From UBA4416 sp040387475 (GTDB taxonomy: Bacteria > Bacteroidota > Bacteroidia > B-17B0 > Aurantibacillaceae): 64,000 nt of DNA. Below are positions 60,433-64,000 of the stretch, piece after piece. The position numbers were made by a program, and so were the translations under genes. The notes beneath the pieces were generated by a model that was given only the letters and a program-made list of their open reading frames with translations, made no database searches and was not told the DNA's origin. The first letter of the stretch is position 1, and every line of letters begins with the position of its first letter. The DNA lies in NCBI GenBank assembly GCA_040387475.1, contig JAZKDT010000001.1, forward strand, positions 502,382-566,381, in the 5' to 3' direction.

Positions 60433-60463
60433 TTTGAAAGTATCATTAAATAAGCTATTTTTG
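60433..60463 (+). promoter_or_regulatory. Promoter of the THX gene (TTTG-N19-TATTTTTG)
   Basis: TTTG at 60433-60436 and TATTTTTG at 60456-60463 are 19 bases apart, a near-perfect consensus, 28 bases before ATG 60492. Confidence 0.75.
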
Positions 60464-60491
60464 ACAACATTAATTTTAAACACATTTAATC

Positions 60492-60659
60492 ATGGGAAAA
60501 GGCGATCAAAAATCAAGACGCGGAAAAATTCAAGTAGGTTCATTTGGAAATCTTCGTCCACGTAAAAAAACAGCAGCAGTTACAGCAGAGCAAATAGCGG
60601 CAGGCGCGGCAGCAAAAAAAGCAGCACCGAAAAAAGCAGCAAAAAAAGCAGCTAAATAA
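60492..60659 (+). CDS. Ribosomal protein THX
   Basis: This is a short gene of 55 codons. It encodes MGKGDQKSRRGKIQVGSFGNLRP then RKKTAAVTAEQIAAG and a tail of Ala and Lys repeats. GKGDxKSRRGKI is the signature of the 30S THX (Thx) protein, found in Bacteroidota and Thermus. The C-terminal tail (from about residue 37, AKKAAPKKAAKKAAK) is longer and more histone-like than in Thermus. It has its own consensus promoter and terminator. In the ribosome THX sits in the 30S head and stabilises rRNA. Confidence 0.93.
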   Translation: MGKGDQKSRRGKIQVGSFGNLRPRKKTAAVTAEQIAAGAAAKKAAPKKAAKKAAK

Positions 60660-60664
60660 ATCAG

Positions 60665-60689
60665 AAAAACCGCTTCAGGCGGTTTTTTT
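60665..60689 (+). terminator. Terminator after THX
   Basis: CCGC at 60670-60673 pairs with GCGG at 60679-60682 around five bases, with five A before and seven T after (60683-60689). Confidence 0.8.
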
Positions 60690-60715
60690 ATTTAACATAC
60701 AATCCTAAAAATATT

Positions 60716-60723
60716 TACCTTTA
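60716..60723 (+). promoter_or_regulatory. -7-like box (TACCTTTA) of purK
   Basis: The box differs from TAnnTTTG at the last base and ends three bases before GTG 60727, so the purK mRNA is likely leaderless. No good -33 is seen. Confidence 0.4.
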
Positions 60724-60726
60724 TCC

Positions 60727-61869
60727 GTGACTTATTTTCAACCCGATAAAATTAAAATAGGCGTTTTAGGTGGCGGCCAGTTGGGCCGCATGATGATCCA
60801 AAGCGCTATCAATTACAATCTTTATGTTTGCTGCCTGGATCCGGATCCTAATGCCCCCTGTAAAGCCATTGCCAATGAATTTACAAAAGGTAGCTTAACC
60901 GATTATGACACCGTTTTTAAATTCGGTAAGGATAAAGATATTATTACGATCGAGATCGAAAATGTAAATGTGGAGGCTTTAAAGGACCTTCAGAAATTGG
61001 GTAAAAAAGTCTTTCCTCAGCCTGATGTGATTGAGATCATCAAAGATAAAGGCTTACAAAAAATGTTTTATCAGCGTAATGATATTCCAAGCCCCGATTT
61101 TTTCCTGGTAGAAAACAAAGCACAGATAGAAAAGTACAAAGACTTTTTTCCTTTTTTTCAAAAAATGCGTACAGGTGGCTACGATGGAAAAGGGGTTGTT
61201 AAACTAGGGCATCCTAATAAAATAGAACATGCGTTCGAAGTTCCCAGTGTATTAGAGCGTTTGGTAGATTTTGATAAAGAAATATCGGTTATTGTGGCAC
61301 GCAACGAAAGCGGAGAAACCAAGTGTTTTCCGGCGGTTGAATGTGAGTTTAATCCCGAAGCTAATTTGGTAGAGTTCTTGTTTTCACCCGCTAATATTAA
61401 AAAGAGCATCGACAAGCAGGCAATGGAAATTGCGATTAAAATTGCAGAAAAATTAAATATTGTGGGTATTCTGGCTGTTGAGTTATTTGTAACTAAAGAT
61501 GGAAAAGTATTGGTAAACGAAGTAGCTCCAAGACCTCACAACAGCGGGCATCAAACCATCGAGGGTAATATCACATCCCAGTTCGAACAACATTTAAGAG
61601 CCATATTAAATTTGCCTTTGGGTGATACCAGTATTATTAAGCCGGCAGTAATGATTAATTTGCTCGGAGAAAAAAATCATGAAGGCCCCGCTAAGTACGA
61701 AGGTTTAACCGATGCAATTAAATATAAAGGTGTATACATTCATTTATATGGTAAAGTCACCACAAAGCCTTTTCGTAAAATGGGACATATCACGGTAATA
61801 GACGATGATTTGAATTTGGCAAAGAAGAAAGCCATCACAGTAAAAGACCTGGTAAAAATAGTTAGTTAA
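60727..61869 (+). CDS. purK: 5-(carboxyamino)imidazole ribonucleotide synthase (N5-CAIR synthase)
   Basis: This 380-residue ATP-grasp enzyme has a GTG start (MTYFQPDKIKIGVLGGGQLGRMM), a length and N-terminus normal for PurK. It has the ATP-grasp signature PFFQKMRTGGYDGKGVVKL, metal-ligand region VLVNEVAPRPHNSGHQTIEG and the C-terminal GHITVIDDD. It makes N5-CAIR from AIR, ATP and bicarbonate, and purE follows 111 bases later to move the carboxyl group. The same order purK-purE is common. Confidence 0.96.
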   Translation: MTYFQPDKIKIGVLGGGQLGRMMIQSAINYNLYVCCLDPDPNAPCKAIANEFTKGSLTDYDTVFKFGKDKDIITIEIENVNVEALKDLQKLGKKVFPQPDVIEIIKDKGLQKMFYQRNDIPSPDFFLVENKAQIEKYKDFFPFFQKMRTGGYDGKGVVKLGHPNKIEHAFEVPSVLERLVDFDKEISVIVARNESGETKCFPAVECEFNPEANLVEFLFSPANIKKSIDKQAMEIAIKIAEKLNIVGILAVELFVTKDGKVLVNEVAPRPHNSGHQTIEGNITSQFEQHLRAILNLPLGDTSIIKPAVMINLLGEKNHEGPAKYEGLTDAIKYKGVYIHLYGKVTTKPFRKMGHITVIDDDLNLAKKKAITVKDLVKIVS

Positions 61870-61980
61870 AAAAGATGATTACGAATCAATCGAATATAGG
61901 AATCTAAGCTGTGCAGATTCGTATATTCGTACAAATTCGTCATTAAAGATATAGGACATAAAACACTAAACAGTAAAGAT

Positions 61981-62460
61981 ATGGTAGGAATTATAATGGG
62001 AAGTAGCAGCGATCTAAAGATCATGAACGATGCAGCAGATTTTTTAAAAAAAATGGATATTCCTCATGAGGTAACTATTGTATCTGCACACCGCACACCT
62101 GAACGTATGTTTGATTATGCTAAAAATGCCCATAGTAAAGGTATTAAAGTTATTATTGCCGGCGCCGGAGGCGCAGCTCACTTACCAGGCATGGTTGCTT
62201 CGTTAACTCCTCTGCCTGTTATTGGCGTTCCTGTTAAATCAAGTAATTCTATTGATGGCTGGGATTCTTTATTGTCTATTGTTCAAATGCCTAATGGTGT
62301 ACCTGTTGCAACGGTTGCCGTTAATGCGGCGCAAAATGCGGGTATTTTAGCCGCACAGATTTTGGGTTGCCAGGACGAAGCTATTTTTGATAAACTTGTT
62401 TTATTTAAAGAAGAGCTGAAAGAAAAGGTGATGAAGAGTTTGGATGAGATTGGGAAGTAA
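61981..62460 (+). CDS. purE: N5-carboxyaminoimidazole ribonucleotide mutase
   Basis: This 159-residue class I PurE has GIIMGSSSDLKIMNDAADFL, the catalytic-site strand VTIVSAHRTPERM and GAGGAAHLPGMVASLTPLPVIGVP. It converts N5-CAIR to CAIR in purine synthesis. It forms an octamer in characterised members. Its stop adjoins that of rnpA (62461, opposite strand). Confidence 0.97.
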   Translation: MVGIIMGSSSDLKIMNDAADFLKKMDIPHEVTIVSAHRTPERMFDYAKNAHSKGIKVIIAGAGGAAHLPGMVASLTPLPVIGVPVKSSNSIDGWDSLLSIVQMPNGVPVATVAVNAAQNAGILAAQILGCQDEAIFDKLVLFKEELKEKVMKSLDEIGK

Positions 62461-62850
62461 TTATTTACTCTCAACTAAAAACTCCTGCTTTCCCAAGGTT
62501 GCTATCAATTGCAGCATGCTCTTTTCAATAGCGGCATATTCCAATTCTTCATTAGTCAGGCAAATAAACATCAGATCAAGTTTGTGATCTTTTAAAGCTT
62601 CATATAATGTATCCTTGTTTAAACGATATACTTCGCGCATCCGGCGTTTGATATCATTTCGTTTATTAGCCCGTTTATGTTTTTTTTTGGGGACAACAAA
62701 CATTGCCCTTACCGGAAACGGACTATCAAATTCTGATTTCTTGTATATTAATTTAAAAGGAAACTGCGTTTTAGATTTACCGGTGGCAAATAAAACATCA
62801 ATAGCTTTTTTGCTACATAAGCGTTCTATTTTAGTGAAGGTAAAATTCAT
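62461..62850 (-). CDS. rnpA: Ribonuclease P protein component
   Basis: This 129-residue RNase P protein has the N-terminal region KIERLCSKKAIDVLFATGKSKTQFPFKLIYKK and the RNR-type helix HKRANKRNDIKRRMREVYRLNKDTL, which contacts RNA. It matures tRNA 5' ends with RnpB RNA. It lies convergent to purE. The 49-base gap to hemD upstream is short, so hemD and rnpA may be transcribed together. Confidence 0.95.
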   Translation of the reverse strand: MNFTFTKIERLCSKKAIDVLFATGKSKTQFPFKLIYKKSEFDSPFPVRAMFVVPKKKHKRANKRNDIKRRMREVYRLNKDTLYEALKDHKLDLMFICLTNEELEYAAIEKSMLQLIATLGKQEFLVESK

Positions 62851-62899
62851 GAGATGAACCGTAAATTAATTCGGTTTTAAATCTCAAACCGATTGTATG

Positions 62900-64000
62900 T
62901 TATCTTTTATTAGCCTCTCTGATATACTCATCCAAAGCACCCGACATACTTGGGTTTTTAGGATTGGGAGCATAAATATCCAAACGGTAACCATGCTTTT
63001 TCAAAGTGTTAGCCGTTGCGGCACCAAAGCAGGCAATACGCGTATTACCTTGTTTGAAATTTGGGAAATTATGTTTTAGCGAATTAATTCCCGCAGGTGT
63101 AAAGAACGCGAGGATATCGTAATCATTTAAGTTTTTAATATCAGAAAGATCAGCGCTAACAGTTCTATACATAACCGCTTTTGTATACTTAATATTAATA
63201 GCGTCTAAGAAGTCGCAAATCTGTTCTTTATGAACGTCTGCTGCCGGCAATAAAAATTTCTCTTCGCGGTTCTTTCTGATCACGTCTACCAGATCCTGGA
63301 TAGTTTGGTGCCCGAAGAAAATTTTACGTTTACGATACTGGATATATTTTTGAAGATAGTAGGCAGTTGCTTCATTGATGCAAAAATACTTCATTGATTC
63401 AGGAACTGTAACACGCATCTCATTACACATCCTGAAATAATGATCTACTGCCATACGGCTGGTTAAGATCACTGCTTTATGCTCCAAAATATCAACGCGT
63501 TGCGATCTGAAATCTTTAACAGGAATGCCTTCTATTTTAATAAACTGACGAAACGTTTCAACGAGGTTGTACTTTTTAGAAAGATCGTAGTAAGGATTTT
63601 TATCGTTTTCTGGTTTTGGCTGAGAAATTAGAATATTTTTAACCCGGTTCTTTGGGTAATCAGATATTTCAATAACGGGTTGGGGTGCTACTGCAACCAA
63701 TTGCTTTTTTGTTTTAACGCCAACCTTTACAAATTTTTCGGCACTCGTAGTCGGATTTTCTGCTTTTAAAGCAGGTGTTTTTGCAGCCGGCTGCACTTTA
63801 GATGCAACAGGTACAGGTGTTTTTTTAACTTTAACAGGAACTACTTTAGCTACTTCTTTTTTAGCGGCAGTTTTTTTTGCTGCCTTTTTGGCTATTTTTT
63901 TAACTGCAGCTTTTTTAGCAGGTGCAGCTTTCTTTTTGATGATAATTTTTTTAGCAACCGCTTTTTTACCATTTACATTCGTAGCTACGAAAACAAATTT
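62900..64000 (-). CDS. hemD: Uroporphyrinogen-III synthase with Lys/Ala-rich N-terminal extension (5' end beyond window)
   Basis: The HemD core covers residues after about base 63660 leftward: NILISQPKPENDKNPYYDLSKKYNLVETFRQF, ILTSRMAVDHYFRM and the C-terminal FFTPAGINSLKHNF, RIACFGAATANTLKKHGY. It closes hydroxymethylbilane to uroporphyrinogen III for heme. The frame is open with no stop to base 64000. The first 110 or more residues are Lys/Ala/Val repeats (KKAAPAKKAAVKKIAKKAAK type), like histone H1 or AlgP tails. The first in-frame start seen is GTG 63796, but no ATG exists in the extension, so the true start is probably outside the window. Confidence 0.85.
   Translation of the reverse strand, partial: KFVFVATNVNGKKAVAKKIIIKKKAAPAKKAAVKKIAKKAAKKTAAKKEVAKVVPVKVKKTPVPVASKVQPAAKTPALKAENPTTSAEKFVKVGVKTKKQLVAVAPQPVIEISDYPKNRVKNILISQPKPENDKNPYYDLSKKYNLVETFRQFIKIEGIPVKDFRSQRVDILEHKAVILTSRMAVDHYFRMCNEMRVTVPESMKYFCINEATAYYLQKYIQYRKRKIFFGHQTIQDLVDVIRKNREEKFLLPAADVHKEQICDFLDAINIKYTKAVMYRTVSADLSDIKNLNDYDILAFFTPAGINSLKHNFPNFKQGNTRIACFGAATANTLKKHGYRLDIYAPNPKNPSMSGALDEYIREANKR

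Overview
The window is chromosomal DNA from a low-GC member of the Bacteroidota, apparently a draft or metagenome scaffold because it holds two runs of ten N (30697-30706 and 40619-40628). The assignment rests on several things: promoters of the TTG-N19-TAnnTTTG type, a CusA-TolC fusion efflux pump, a THX ribosomal protein with a Lys/Ala tail, TPR proteins ending in the coiled coil usually seen before SpoIIE phosphatase domains, OmpA-type lipid-anchoring proteins, and the housekeeping set prs, rplY, purK, purE, rnpA, hemD.

Region 1 (1-6609) is a metal-resistance operon: an RND pump fused to its outer-membrane channel, a lipoprotein adaptor, a CPC-type P1B ATPase with a His-rich N-terminus, a secreted Cys-rich HMA protein and a small membrane protein. 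Region 2 (about 6659-21460) is an accessory island that stops next to a tRNA-Cys gene. It has a plasmid-like replication or partition module (excisionase-type HTH protein, coiled-coil protein, RecA-fold ATPase) surrounded by two different short repeat families. Next come an IetAS-type AAA ATPase plus subtilase defence pair, a convergent gene with a PD-(D/E)xK-like motif and a Cys/His tail, and a GC-rich non-coding segment with three long hairpins. A two-gene membrane cassette, a second structured non-coding segment and a leftward four-gene operon of Bacteroidota-specific unknown proteins (one with LTKADAGR repeats) complete it. I see no integrase, relaxase or transposase in the window, so the island is either incomplete or extends to the left.

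Region 3 (21639-35894) is core-like. One operon has four tandem paralogous envelope proteins placed between a methionine/glutamine-type aminotransferase and its usual partner, an omega-amidase-type nitrilase. It is followed by a DUF3037/HipA-like kinase pair, a NYN-SemiSWEET-KatE operon, an AlkD-like protein, a TPR signalling protein, an OmpA protein and small lipoproteins. Region 4 (35971-51880) is rich in small regulators paired with enzymes: ArsR with SRPBCC, AraC with an HMA-like domain, GlxA-type, Crp-type and HxlR with DoxX. It also has alpha/beta hydrolases, an MFS carrier, a DOPA-dioxygenase-like protein and a multi-PAS histidine kinase. Region 5 (52000-54490) carries a Fic protein behind a dense operator array and an Mrr-like restriction endonuclease. 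Region 6 (54659-64000) is housekeeping: OmpA protein, tRNA-Leu, prs, rplY, a Lon-N protein, a C-terminal protease, THX, purK, purE, rnpA and a hemD with a long Lys/Ala-rich N-terminal extension running off the window.

The points most worth a second look are the structured GC-rich element at 16560-17320, the unknown gene next to IetAS, the two repeat families around the replication-like ATPase, the LTKADAGR operon, the four tandem paralogs, the Fic operator array and the histone-like extension on HemD.
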